A DNA stretch of 64,000 nucleotides from Streptomyces sp. NBC_01231. GTDB lineage: Bacteria; Actinomycetota; Actinomycetes; Streptomycetales; Streptomycetaceae. The stretch covers positions 186,001-250,000 of the forward strand of contig CP108521.1 of NCBI GenBank assembly GCA_035999765.1, in the 5' to 3' direction. The translations under genes were made by a program, and so were the position numbers. Below the pieces are notes generated by a model. That model was given only the letters and a program-made list of their open reading frames with translations. It did not search any database and was not told where the DNA came from. Within the stretch, counting starts at the first letter, position 1. Each line of letters starts with the position of its first letter. Below, one piece after another: positions 1 through 8,380 of the stretch.

Positions 1-59
1 GTGAATCTTTCCGAGCATGATCAGCCAGAAAAACTGATGATTCTGGGGATGACAGCACC

Positions 60-995
60 GTGTACAACCTGCGCCGGCTGCAGCTCCTGCGGGAGCTGAG
101 GCATCGCGGCACGCTGGCTGCCGTCGCGACGGCCCTGTCCTACAGCCCCTCCGCCGTCTCCCAGCAGCTCTCCCTGCTGGAGAACGAGGTCGGCGCACCC
201 CTGCTCCAGCCACACGGCCGCCGGGTGCGGCTGACCCCACAAGCCGAAATCCTGGTGGCCTACACCGAGGCGGTCCTGCGCCAACTGGACCAGGCCGCGG
301 CCGATATCGCCGCGTCCCTGGCGGAGGTGACCGGCACGCTGCGCGTGGCCGGGTTCCAAACGGCCGCACTGGCGCTCCTGCCCCGCGCGCTGGCCTGGCT
401 ACGCGAGACCCACCCGGGCGTGCGGGTGAGGTTCACCCAGGCCGAGCCGGACACCGCGTTGCCCGCCCTCCTTGCCCGGGACTGCGACCTCGTCATCGAC
501 GATGTCTTCCCCGGCCGACCACAGGCCCGCGCAACCGAGGTCGAACACCAGTTGCTGTCGCGTGACCCCATGCGGCTGGCCACGCCCGGCTCGGCGGAGC
601 TGGCGGAGCTTGCCGGGCAGCCATGGGCGATGGAGCCAGTGGGCACGCCCGCCCGTGAGTGGACGACGGCGGTGTGTCAGGAGGCCGGATTCGAGCCGGA
701 CGTCGCCTTCGAGACCGCCGACATGCTGGTGCACGCCGAGCTGGTAGCGGCCGGGCACGCGGCGGCGTTCCTGCCGGACCTGTTGTGGCACGACCGCCGA
801 CCGCCGGTCGCTCTGCACCACCTGGCGGCCCATCACCACCGGGACATACTGGTCACCGTCCGCGCCGGAGCGGACGGCCACCCGCTCATCCGCGTCCTGC
901 TGGCCGCGTTGTCCGCGGCGGCGGACAACGCCCAGACTGTCGCCCACCGCAACCTCACCGAACAACGCGCCCAGGCGCGCACTCCGCAAGACTGA
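60..995 (+). CDS. LysR-family transcriptional regulator
   Basis: A cytoplasmic DNA-binding regulator of 311 aa, the usual LysR length. The N-terminus (about residues 1-60) is a winged helix-turn-helix with the typical pattern SPSAVSQQLSLLE. The rest resembles the two-lobed periplasmic-binding-protein-like effector domain, with a short linker helix between. The GTG at 60 gives the canonical LysR N-terminus (MYNLRRLQLLRELR). The nearest gene downstream is a damaged LysE-type exporter on the opposite strand. LysR/LysE pairs are common, but here the two converge, so a regulatory link is only possible. The effector is unknown. Confidence 0.9.
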   Translation: MYNLRRLQLLRELRHRGTLAAVATALSYSPSAVSQQLSLLENEVGAPLLQPHGRRVRLTPQAEILVAYTEAVLRQLDQAAADIAASLAEVTGTLRVAGFQTAALALLPRALAWLRETHPGVRVRFTQAEPDTALPALLARDCDLVIDDVFPGRPQARATEVEHQLLSRDPMRLATPGSAELAELAGQPWAMEPVGTPAREWTTAVCQEAGFEPDVAFETADMLVHAELVAAGHAAAFLPDLLWHDRRPPVALHHLAAHHHRDILVTVRAGADGHPLIRVLLAALSAAADNAQTVAHRNLTEQRAQARTPQD

Positions 996-1056
996 CCGGT
1001 CCGCAGTATGGAGGCACCTGGCCGGTGGCTGTCGGCCTGGACCGCTCAGAAGGAGT

Positions 1057-1698
1057 TCAGCGCGTGGTCGTGGCCAGGCGCAGCCCCAAGGTGACGAGCA
1101 CGCCTCCGCTGACCGCGTCGACGCGACGCCGGATCCGCGGCCGGCGGAACCAGGCTCCGGTGCGGCCCACAACAGCGGCCAAGCTGAGGTAGAACGCCGT
1201 TTCGATGAGCACCTGCACCGCGGCCAGCAGCGCGGTGGTGGTGAACAGTGGACGACTTGCCGGAACGAACTGCGGATAGAACGCGCCTTGGGATTGGCAA
1301 GCATCACTACTGTTCCTTCGCCGAAGGCCGTCCACCACCGCCCTCGGCTCGCGGGCGGCGTGATCGACACTTCCGCGTCTGCCGGTGCGTCCCCCCGGGC
1401 GGGTGCGGCTGCGCCACACCGTGCGCCATGCCTTGATGCCGAGGTAGACCAGGAACACCGCACCGACCATGCGAAGTACGACGAACGCCACCTCGGAGGC
1501 CGCCACAAGAGCGGCCAGACCGGCACCGGCGGCCAGCGCCCACACATACAGACCTGCTTCGAGTCCCAGGACGGTGGGTACCGCCGCCCGCCACCCGCGC
1601 AACGCCGCCTGCCGAAAGATCAATAACATTGCCGGCCCCGGCGACGCCGAGATGAGGAGCACGGCAACGAACGGGGGTAACAGCGCAAGAAGATCCAT
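1057..1698 (-). pseudogene. LysE/RhtB-family amino-acid exporter, internally frame-damaged
   Basis: The start (MDLLALLPPFVAVLLISASPG) and the end (LLAAVQVLIETAFYLSLAAVVG) match the LysE/RhtB family of small six-helix exporters, and the length (213 aa) is normal. The middle is not: from about 1400 down to 1290 the reading frame gives Arg-rich non-family sequence. The expected conserved stretch (AFGEGTVVMLANPKA) appears in another frame of the same strand. Two compensating shifts and loss of a few residues after NPKA explain this. The protein would lack the conserved central loop and is probably non-functional unless the shifts are sequence errors. Confidence 0.65.
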
Positions 1699-1805
1699 GA
1701 ACTGATCGTGACAGCGCCCGGTAGCCCGTACGACGGCTTACCCACCGAGGCCGGACCCAGGCCTGACCCCGAACCCTGGACACGGGCTGTGCCGCTGTAG
1801 CCAAG

Positions 1806-1940
1806 GTTGTTGATGTCGAGCCGAGTACCTTCCGTAGGCGATGGACTGCGTTGTCCGAGCCTGGAATGGCGGCAGACGGTGTTGTAGCGGTGCGGCCGGC
1901 GAAACAGGTCGAGGCGGGCCTTCTTCCACGGCTTGGTCAC
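1806..1940 (-). mobile_element. IS3-family transposase C-terminal remnant
   Basis: A minus-strand stretch encodes KARLDLFRRPHRYNTVCRHS followed by RLGQRSP. This resembles the C-terminal signature of IS3-type integrase-fold transposases, where a YN..R.HS.LG..SP pattern precedes the end of the protein. Nothing of the DDE core lies upstream, so this is a scar of an old insertion between the exporter and ridA. The family call rests on this short motif only. Confidence 0.45.
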
Positions 1941-1997
1941 CGCAGCAGCGATCCGCCTATGCCTCCGACCATGATCCGCCGCACAGTGCCTGATCGT

Positions 1998-2393
1998 TCA
2001 CCCGGCGCTCGGTGCCAGGGCCAATGCGTCCACCTCGACCCGGAAGTCCGGGTGAACCAGCCCAGCGACCCTCACCAAGGAGCAGGCGGGTGGGTTTGCT
2101 GCGTCCTGGTACTCGTCTCGTACTTTGCGGAACGCGCCCAGATCGTTCAGATCGGTCAGGTAGACCGTCAGTTTGACTACGTGTTCCAGGCCGGATCCCG
2201 CCGCCTCGAGAGCGGTGGCCAGGTTCGCGTAGACCTGCCGAACCTGGGCCTCAGCGTCCCCTTTACCGACCAGATCGCCGTCGCCGTCCACCGGAACCTG
2301 ACCCGAGACGGCGACCATCGCTCCGGTGAACGCGACCGCGTGGCTGTACCCGTTGACAGGCGGTGAGCCTTTTGGACGTATGAAGTGCTCCAT
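1998..2393 (-). CDS. RidA-family (YjgF/YER057c/UK114) protein
   Basis: A 131-aa soluble protein of the RidA family, whose founding members deaminate reactive enamine/imine intermediates. Family features are VAVSGQVPVDGDGDLVG, the QVRQVYANLATALEAAG helix, KLTVYLTDL and the C-terminal PDFRVEVDALAL. The catalytic Arg of true RidA proteins is expected near the C-terminal third; the sequence there reads CSLVRVAGLVHPDFRVE, so an Arg is present. The ATG at 2393 (MEHFIRP) is chosen because the longer upstream reading is low-complexity and not family-like. The gene stands alone on the minus strand. Confidence 0.88.
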   Translation of the reverse strand: MEHFIRPKGSPPVNGYSHAVAFTGAMVAVSGQVPVDGDGDLVGKGDAEAQVRQVYANLATALEAAGSGLEHVVKLTVYLTDLNDLGAFRKVRDEYQDAANPPACSLVRVAGLVHPDFRVEVDALALAPSAG

Positions 2394-2672
2394 GGCGCGA
2401 TCATGCCACGATCGGAAATCAGCTCCTGGAGAGTGCGATCGGCTGACTGGCGGACCGCTCTCTCCGCACTCGCGGGCCTGCAGCGCGAGCTTGGGGGCCC
2501 CAGACGGTGATGACGGTCGGCGGCCGACTTCGACACCCCGAACAATGGGACGAGTTGACGCATCGTCACATTGTCCGCAGCCCTGCTTCGACTCCGGAGG
2601 GGGCGTCCTCAATGACCAGGCAGTACTCGGGCCGATACCGAGCTGCTCGGCGGCCGCGTGACCGAAGCTCTC

Positions 2673-3080
2673 TCAGTTTCGACGGCTGCGGGGCCGCTGC
2701 TCCTTGGCCTCGTAATCCTGCCGGGCCTGCTCCACCTTGCCCAGGTTGACCGACCAGTCGGCAAGTGCTGCGAACAACGGCGCCAGGCTGCGCCCCAGTT
2801 CGCTGATCTCGTACTCCACCCGCGGCGGAACCTCGGGGTGGTAGGTGCGCACGACGAGCCCGTCGCGTTCCAGCCGCCGTAACCGTTCAGTCAGCACCTT
2901 GGGTGTGATGGTGGTGATGCGGCGTTCCAGCTCCACGAACCGATGCCGCCCGTGTTCATGGAGCGCCCACAGAATCGGAGTGGTCCAGCGGCTGAAGACG
3001 ATGTCGACCACCGGGGCGATCGGGCATGCCTGCTCGGGGGCGATGTCGGGACGAGCCGCCGGAGTCGTGTTGTGGGTCAC
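2673..3080 (-). CDS. HxlR-family winged-helix transcriptional regulator
   Basis: A 135-aa regulator of the HxlR (MarR-related) family. It has the N-terminal Cys of the family (QACPIAPVVDIVFSRWTTPIL), the recognition helix region ITTITPKVLTERLRRLE, and a wing ending in VEYEISELGRSL. It starts at GTG 3080 and diverges from an NmrA-type NAD(P)-binding gene across 99 bp that contains a perfect 12-bp palindrome. HxlR proteins often repress the adjacent divergent oxidoreductase gene and respond to electrophiles or redox change through the N-terminal Cys. That role here is inferred from arrangement. Confidence 0.9.
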   Translation of the reverse strand: MTHNTTPAARPDIAPEQACPIAPVVDIVFSRWTTPILWALHEHGRHRFVELERRITTITPKVLTERLRRLERDGLVVRTYHPEVPPRVEYEISELGRSLAPLFAALADWSVNLGKVEQARQDYEAKEQRPRSRRN

Positions 3081-3108
3081 AGTGAGCCCTTCTTTCCAAT
3101 ACTTTCCT

Positions 3109-3120
3109 GTAGGTACCTAC
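3109..3120. promoter_or_regulatory. Palindrome GTAGGTACCTAC between divergent hxlR-like and nmrA-like genes
   Basis: A perfect 12-bp palindrome lies about 30 bp upstream of the HxlR start and about 60 bp upstream of the NmrA-like start. It sits where an operator controlling both divergent promoters would be. HxlR operators are typically short GTA-rich inverted repeats, which fits. Binding has not been shown. Confidence 0.5.
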
Positions 3121-3179
3121 TATCCGCGTGCCGGTAGCTTCCGTTGGGTCCACAGAGAAAGTCGTCAACGGGAGCGAAC

Positions 3180-4007
3180 ATGATTGTGGTTACTGGAGCT
3201 ACGGGCAACGTCGGACGGCCGCTGGTGCGGGCGCTCGTCACGGCCGGTGAACAGGTGACGGCGGTGTCGCGAGGGATCTCTGCGGGGGACCTGCCGGCGG
3301 GGGTACGGCACCATCAGGCCGACCTCGCCAAGCCGGAAAGCCTTGCGCCCGCGCTTGACGGCGCCCACGCACTGTTCCTGCTGACCTCGGGCGACTTCGT
3401 ATCGGCCGGTGGCAGCGTCAGCGACGTCCTCGATGTCGCGCGGGCGGGCGGGGTCGGCCGGGTTGTCCTGCTGTCCTCCCAAGGTGTCGCCACGGGAAGC
3501 CACCCCTCGACACTGGAGGACGCCGTCACTGAGTCGAATCTGGAATGGACCCTGCTGCGGCCGGGGGGTTTTGACTCCAACACCTTGCAGTGGGCCGAGA
3601 TGGTCCGCGCGCAACGGATGGTCGGCGCGCCGTTCGGTGACGTCGCGCTGCCGACCATCGACCCGGCCGACATCGCCGAGGTCGCCGCCGTGACGTTGCG
3701 GGACGTCGGCCACGTCGGCAGGACGTATGAACTGACCGGACCGGCACTGGTCTCACCTCGGCAGCAGGCGATGGCGATCGGCGACGCGTTGGGTGAGCCG
3801 GTGCGATTCGTCGAGCAGAGCCGCGCGGAGGCCCGGGCACAGATGCTGCAGTTCATGCCCGAGCCGATCGTCGAAGCCACCCTTGACATCCTGGGCAGGC
3901 CGAAAGCCACTGAGCAGCGGGTGAGCCCCGACGTCGAGAAGGTCCTCGGCCGCCCGCCCCGCACCTTCGCCGAGTGGGCTGCGCGCAACGTGGCAGCCTT
4001 CACATAG
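3180..4007 (+). CDS. NmrA-like NAD(P)-binding protein / atypical SDR
   Basis: A 275-aa cytoplasmic oxidoreductase-like protein. The N-terminus MIVVTGATGNVGRPLVRAL holds the Gly-rich dinucleotide-binding TGATGNVG motif of the NmrA/atypical short-chain dehydrogenase group, followed by alternating beta-alpha segments such as VVLLSSQGV and EWTLLRPGGF. It lacks the YxxxK catalytic motif of classical SDRs, as is usual for NmrA-like proteins. The ATG at 3180 is chosen because GGAGCG lies 6-9 bp upstream and it begins exactly at the first beta-strand. It diverges from an HxlR regulator that probably controls it. Substrate unknown. Confidence 0.88.
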   Translation: MIVVTGATGNVGRPLVRALVTAGEQVTAVSRGISAGDLPAGVRHHQADLAKPESLAPALDGAHALFLLTSGDFVSAGGSVSDVLDVARAGGVGRVVLLSSQGVATGSHPSTLEDAVTESNLEWTLLRPGGFDSNTLQWAEMVRAQRMVGAPFGDVALPTIDPADIAEVAAVTLRDVGHVGRTYELTGPALVSPRQQAMAIGDALGEPVRFVEQSRAEARAQMLQFMPEPIVEATLDILGRPKATEQRVSPDVEKVLGRPPRTFAEWAARNVAAFT

Positions 4008-4112
4008 GAGGTCGCGCGGGTATGCGCGTAGTCATGGGCGGCGGTTCGGGCGTTCGTCCCAGCGGTGGGTCGTCCCTGCCCGACGGATCAGGCTACGCAC
4101 GGTGATGGGGGG

Positions 4113-4706
4113 TCAGCTGTCTCGGTCGGCTTCCTGAGCTGCACGCTCCAGCCGGCTTCGATGGTTCTCCCACCACACCGAGTCGCCCGGCGGCAGGCTG
4201 TCGTTGCCCTTGTTCATCCCGACGGCACCGTCTATGAGCTCCCGGAGGATATCGGCGTGCCCGGCGTGCCGGTGCGTATCAGCGATCACTCGCACCACGG
4301 CATGATGCACCGTCACCTCGTTTCTGCCGTTGGGCCACCACGGCACCCTGCCGGTCGTGTCCAGCGCCAGTGCGTCGATCGTCGCGTCCGCGTGTGCCCA
4401 CGCCCGGCGGTACCGCTCCACGATGTACTCGCGTGACTCGTCGGCGGTGGCCCACATGTCCGCGTTGAGCTCGGCACCGTCATCGAGCCAGGGCAGCGGC
4501 TCGCCGGACGGCCGTCCGAAGGTGTCGCCGAGGTAGCCCAGCTCAGCGCCGGCTGCGTGTTTCACCAGGCCCAGGAGGTTCGTGCCGGTCGGCGTCAGCG
4601 GGCGGCGGATGTCGTACTCCGAGAGCCCTTCGAGCTTCCACAGCAGGGCATCGCGGGCGGACTGCAAGTAAAAGTGGAGGTCAGCCTTGGCATCCGATGC
4701 GGTCAT
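4113..4706 (-). CDS. DinB/DUF664-family putative metal-binding protein
   Basis: A 197-aa protein of the DinB four-helix-bundle superfamily (YfiT/MST group). It begins MTASDAKADLHFYLQSARDALLWKLEGLSE and carries the family pattern of three spaced histidines that can bind a divalent metal: VKHAAG early, HHAVVRVIADTHRHAGH late. Family members are thiol-dependent transferases or hydrolases, but the substrate cannot be predicted. The ATG at 4706 is preferred over the longer reading because the family N-terminus starts there. No clear operon partner. Confidence 0.85.
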   Translation of the reverse strand: MTASDAKADLHFYLQSARDALLWKLEGLSEYDIRRPLTPTGTNLLGLVKHAAGAELGYLGDTFGRPSGEPLPWLDDGAELNADMWATADESREYIVERYRRAWAHADATIDALALDTTGRVPWWPNGRNEVTVHHAVVRVIADTHRHAGHADILRELIDGAVGMNKGNDSLPPGDSVWWENHRSRLERAAQEADRDS

Positions 4707-4754
4707 GGGGCCAGTCTCCCGCTCGCGCGATCTTTGTCCATCGCCTTTTCCACC

Positions 4755-5290
4755 GCTCGCCGCGAACCAGTTCCCAGGGCATCCGGGCAAAGGAACCGGC
4801 TCCTTGACGGTACGTCAGCTCTCCTGATCGCAGGAAGTCGTCGAGAGCGGCTGCGGGGCGCCGTACGGCCAGGCGGTGGCGGCCCCGGGCCCTGAGGTAC
4901 CGCGGGAGATCCGCCGTGCGCGTGAACGGTCCCGGCGTGGCCCGGCGCAGTTGCCCCTCCGCCTCCTCGTGCCGGCCCAGCTCGGTCAGCACCTCCGCGA
5001 GGACCGCCGCGGGCCACCGGCCCAGCAAGGCACCGGGAACAGCCGCGCGTACGGCGGCCTCGGCCTCCTGTTCCGCCGCGGCGAGTTCGCCCAGGCAGAG
5101 CAGGGCCTCCGCGCGCAGCAGCGCCGAACGCGGCCTGTCTGCCAGCGGCCCCGACCCGGGCGGCGCGGGCCCGCGACCGCGCGCAGCGGTCGGCCGCCGC
5201 GCGCGGGTCTCCGGCCATGAGCAGGGCGTGGGCGACTCGCAACCGGTCGCGAACGTATCCGGCCGCGGCGTGGTGTGCGCGTGACGGTCC
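4755..5290 (-). pseudogene. Remnant of a large LuxR-type ATPase regulator (helical-repeat region)
   Basis: Two minus-strand frames together encode helical-repeat sequence: DRLRVAHALLMAGDPRAAADRCARSRA near 5250, then AEALLCLGELAAAEQEAEAAV and LAEVLTELGRHEEAEGQLRR near 5000-5100. Near 4800 comes ALDDFLRSGELTYRQGAGS. This resembles the TPR-like middle of long actinobacterial LuxR regulators with an ATPase domain, where ALxDFLxxGRxL precedes the C-terminal HTH. Neither the ATPase nor the HTH is present and a frame change is needed near 5160. It overlaps the start of the next gene on the other strand. Confidence 0.5.
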
Positions 5291-6147
5291 ATGCCACCAG
5301 TGAACCCCGCCACCTCGGCCCCGACCACGGCTCTCCAGCAGGGTTCGAGCAACGCTGCGCCCGGGCTGGACGACAGCACGGCGCACCCGCCAGGGTCGGC
5401 CACACGCTCGGCGCCCGGCTGACCGGCCTCCTCGACAGCGGACTGCTCGCAGAGGAGTACCCGCTGCGGCCGTGCCTGCGGGCCCTCGCCGACACGCTGC
5501 TGCACGACGTGGTGCGTACGGTGGCGCGGGCTCCGCCGGACGCCGAACGGTCGTCGGCCGCGATCGCCAAGGAGACCACCTCCCTCGACCTGGCCCTCGC
5601 CCACCGCTTCGCCAAGCACCACGACGACCCGGTGCTGCGGTTCCCCACCTACGTCGGCGAACGCAGCGTCGCCGACGCGCCGGCCGTCATGGACACACCG
5701 TGCGCCTGCGGCCGCGCGCTCGCCGCCTACCGGCGCCGCGGCCGCGTCCCCACGATCACCGACACGGTCCAGGTGGTGCGCGCGCTGCGGCGATGTCGCC
5801 AACTCCCTCGCCGTTTCGGCCAAGTTGACCGTGAAGGCACCGTCCGAGGTCCTTGCCGGTGGCACCCTGCACGTGGTGGTGGAGGCGGAGGCGCAGCGAG
5901 CCGGGACGGTGAACCTGGGCATCGTGCTGCCCGTCTACCTCGACGCGCGGGTCGGCCCCGTGCTGCGCCGCGTCGAGGCCTCGCGCCCCGGCGAGCGGGT
6001 GCACGCGGAGTTCACCGTCGGCACAACCCCCGGGGCGACCCCTCAGGCGTACTGCTTCTGCCCGTACGCGGTGCAGGACCTCGGCATCTCGGTGTCCCGG
6101 GTGCACTTCACCCTGGGCCCGCGGCCGGCACGGACGAGACGGAGTGA
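5275..6147 (+). pseudogene. Unrecognised protein, frame-broken, coupled to downstream MFS exporter
   Basis: I do not recognise the family. Coding-like sequence runs from about 5400 (LLDSGLLAEEYPLRPCLRALAD) through YVGERSVADAPAVMDTPCACGRALA near 5700 in one frame. It continues in the +1 frame from about 5790 (GDVANSLAVSAKLTVKAPSEVL to YCFCPYAVQDLGISVSRVHF). It probably returns to the first frame to stop at 6145-6147. That stop overlaps the GTG start of the MFS gene (GTGA), the arrangement expected for translational coupling, which supports the assigned end. At least two single-base frame changes are required. The start is uncertain. A Cys-rich patch (PCACG, CFCPY) is notable. Confidence 0.45.
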
Positions 6148-7442
6148 ACAGCGACATGACGGACACGGCGGCGCACGGCGAGGCCGGCGCACGGACTTGG
6201 GCGCCGCTGCGCCACCGGTCCTTCCGGCGGCTGGCGGCGGGACGCCTGCTGGTGTACTTCGCCAACGCGATGGCACCGGTCGCGCTGGCCTTCGCGGTGC
6301 TCGACTCGACGGGCTCCATGACCGACCTGGGGCTCGTCGTGGGGGCGCGCTCCCTGGCCAACGTGGCGCTGCTGCTGGTCGGCGGGGTGGTCGCCGACCG
6401 GGTGCGGCGGACGCTGGTGCTGCAGGGCTCGGCGCTCGCGGCCTCCGCGGTGCAGGCGGCGATCGCGGTGAGCGTGCTGCTCGACGCGGCGTCGATCCCG
6501 CTGCTGGTGCTGCTCAGTGTCCTGAACGGCGCGCTGGCCGCGCTGTCGCTGCCGGCCTCGGCGGCGCTCACTCCGCAGACCGTGCCCGCCGAGCTGATCC
6601 GCCCGGCCAACGCGGTGATGCGCATGGGCACCAACCTCGGCGCGATCGCGGGCGCGTCCCTCGCCGGCATCGTCGCCGCCGTGTTCGGGCCGGGCTGGGG
6701 GCTCGCCGGCAACTCGGTGGCGTTCTGCGGGGCGGCGGTGTGCTTCCTCGGGGTGACGGTGGCCCCGGTGGTTCGCGCAGCGGCCGGCGAGCGGGTCCGG
6801 CCGCTGCGCGAACTGCGGGAGGGCTGGCGGGAGTTCACCGCCCGCAGGTGGGTGTGGATCGTGGTGCTCCAGTTCATGGTGGTCAACGCCGTGGTGGCGG
6901 GCGGCATTCAGGTGCTGGGGCCCGTTGTCGCCGACGACACGTTCGGGCGCGGGGTGTGGGGCGTGGTGCTGGCCGCGCAGATGGCGGGCGCGGTGGCCGG
7001 CGGAGTCGTCGCCGCCCGTTCCCGGGCCCGGCACGCGCTGCTGCTCGGGGTGGCGGTGGTGGCGGTGGAGGCGCTGCCGCTCGTGGTCCTCGCCGAGGCG
7101 CCCGGCGCGCTGCTGCTGGGCGTGGCGATGTTCCTGAACGGGGTCGCCCTGGAGCAGTTCGGAGTGGCCTGGGACGTCGCGCTGCAGCAGAACATCCCGC
7201 CCGACCGGCTGGCCCGCGTCTACTCGTACGACGCACTGGGCTCGTTCGTCGCCCTGCCTCTGGGCGAGATGGCCGTCGGCCCACTCGCCGACCACCTCGG
7301 GGTACGCGCCACCCTGCTGGGCGGCGCCGCCCTGGTGGTGTGCGCGACGGCGGCGGCGCTGTGCAGCCGCGAGGTGCGCTCGCTGACGGTCTCTCAGCCC
7401 GACGCGGCACCGGCGCCGGTGGTCCAGCCCGCGGCACCGTGA
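6144..7442 (+). CDS. MFS transporter, DHA3-like exporter
   Basis: A 432-aa integral membrane protein with about twelve hydrophobic segments. The N-terminal half reads LRHRSFRRLAAGRLLVYFANAM and the motif-A-like loop is GGVVADRVRRTLVLQGS, typical of DHA3 drug or siderophore exporters (EntS-like). The C-terminal half has NVALLL-like helices and ALQQNIPPDRLARVYSYDALGS, another DHA3 signature. GTG 6144 overlaps the upstream stop, so it is probably the second gene of a two-gene operon. A strong hairpin terminator follows directly. Substrate unknown. Confidence 0.88.
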   Translation: MNSDMTDTAAHGEAGARTWAPLRHRSFRRLAAGRLLVYFANAMAPVALAFAVLDSTGSMTDLGLVVGARSLANVALLLVGGVVADRVRRTLVLQGSALAASAVQAAIAVSVLLDAASIPLLVLLSVLNGALAALSLPASAALTPQTVPAELIRPANAVMRMGTNLGAIAGASLAGIVAAVFGPGWGLAGNSVAFCGAAVCFLGVTVAPVVRAAAGERVRPLRELREGWREFTARRWVWIVVLQFMVVNAVVAGGIQVLGPVVADDTFGRGVWGVVLAAQMAGAVAGGVVAARSRARHALLLGVAVVAVEALPLVVLAEAPGALLLGVAMFLNGVALEQFGVAWDVALQQNIPPDRLARVYSYDALGSFVALPLGEMAVGPLADHLGVRATLLGGAALVVCATAAALCSREVRSLTVSQPDAAPAPVVQPAAP

Positions 7443-7443
7443 C

Positions 7444-7473
7444 GAGCCGGCCGGGTCGGGGCCCGGCCGGCTC
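7444..7473 (+). terminator. Hairpin terminator after the MFS gene
   Basis: A perfect 12-bp inverted repeat (arms GAGCCGGCCGGG and CCCGGCCGGCTC, 6-nt loop) begins 2 bp after the MFS stop. There is no U-run, as is common for actinomycete terminators. It also lies between two converging genes. Confidence 0.7.
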
Positions 7474-7496
7474 AGGGTCGTGCGGTGGTGCGGTGG

Positions 7497-7991
7497 TCAG
7501 GTGGTGCGGGCGAACTGCGCGTCGATCTGTTCCAGGGTGGTCGAAGGGGTCCGCCACAGGGTTGCGAGTTCCTCTTCGGTGTGGTGCCGGGTCGCGACGG
7601 CGGGGCAGCGGCGGCAGGCGTCGATGCCCGCCCGGCCCCACCACTTGCAGTCGGCCCGCAGATGACAGCGCGGGACGCCGCCCGACTGCGCCTCCGGATG
7701 GGCCGCCACGACCCGCTCGATCAGCGTGCAGTCGTCGCCGCGCCGGTTGACGCACTCGTCGACGCAGTGCGAGGCGAACCTGAGCACCCGCCGGGGTTCG
7801 ACGTCCGCGGGCACCAGATCCAGCACGGTGGTGGCCGGGACGGGTTCGGCCAGGTAGGTCACCCGGCCGTCCGCCCCTGAGCGCACCCCCAGGACCAACG
7901 AGTGTGGCGCGTGGGCGACCCCGCTCGGGCACCAGGCGGCCCGTTCCGGGGCCGGGCCGGTGATGTCGTCGTCCGGGGCGGCGCCGCTCAT
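7497..7991 (-). CDS. Cys-rich putative Fe-S or zinc protein
   Basis: A 164-aa protein with an N-terminal beta-rich part (HSLVLGVRSGADGRVTYLAEPV) and a C-terminal half with conserved-looking cysteines. These are HCVDEC, a single Cys in GDDC, another in PRC, ADC, and the pair DACRRC, with AWC near the N-terminus. Eight or more cysteines in CxxxC/CxxC spacing suggest an Fe-S cluster or zinc site. I recall similar actinobacterial proteins annotated loosely as nitrogen-fixation proteins, but there are no nif genes here and I do not assign that role. Start at ATG 7991. Confidence 0.7.
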   Translation of the reverse strand: MSGAAPDDDITGPAPERAAWCPSGVAHAPHSLVLGVRSGADGRVTYLAEPVPATTVLDLVPADVEPRRVLRFASHCVDECVNRRGDDCTLIERVVAAHPEAQSGGVPRCHLRADCKWWGRAGIDACRRCPAVATRHHTEEELATLWRTPSTTLEQIDAQFARTT

Positions 7992-8004
7992 CGTGTCCGC
8001 CTCC

Positions 8005-8256
8005 TCAGCACGGGAGCACGGCGGACCGGCCTACGCCGTTGGAGGCGAGCGGCTCGTCGCTGCCGGCCTTTTCCAGGGCGACAGCGGCCAGCACGCTCTG
8101 CTTCAGCTCCTCGTGCGTCGTGATGCGCTGTGCCGTCGCTTCCTGGTCCGCGGCGGATCCCGTGGACATGCCGTCGCCGGCCAGTGCGCTCTGGGACAGG
8201 CCCCGGTCGGTGCGCAGTTTCCTCAGGCGGTGGCCGAACGCGGGCTGTTGAGGCAT
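8005..8256 (-). pseudogene. Truncated XRE-type helix-turn-helix regulator
   Basis: This 83-aa ORF begins like a Streptomyces XRE regulator (FGHRLRKLRTDRGLSQSALA). It loses the family pattern directly after the first helices (GDGMSTGSAADQEAT), where YLSxLExGxRxP would be expected. The rest reads TTHEELKQSVLAAVALEKAG, which could be part of a distal domain joined by a deletion. It is most simply an internally deleted regulator. Confidence 0.5.
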
Positions 8257-8380
8257 GTGCCCATTGCCTGGGTGGACGCGCGGACGGGTCGGCCGGAGGC
8301 GATCATGACCGCCCGGCACCGCCTGCCCTTCCGCGGCGATGCCGGTCACGACGGGAACGACCTGCCTCCCCGGCCAGGAC

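Noticed and set aside
5825..7750. A 641-codon plus-strand frame through the MFS gene.
   Set aside because: Only its first ~100 codons are protein-like; the rest is the +1 shadow of the MFS gene, rich in Gly and Arg.
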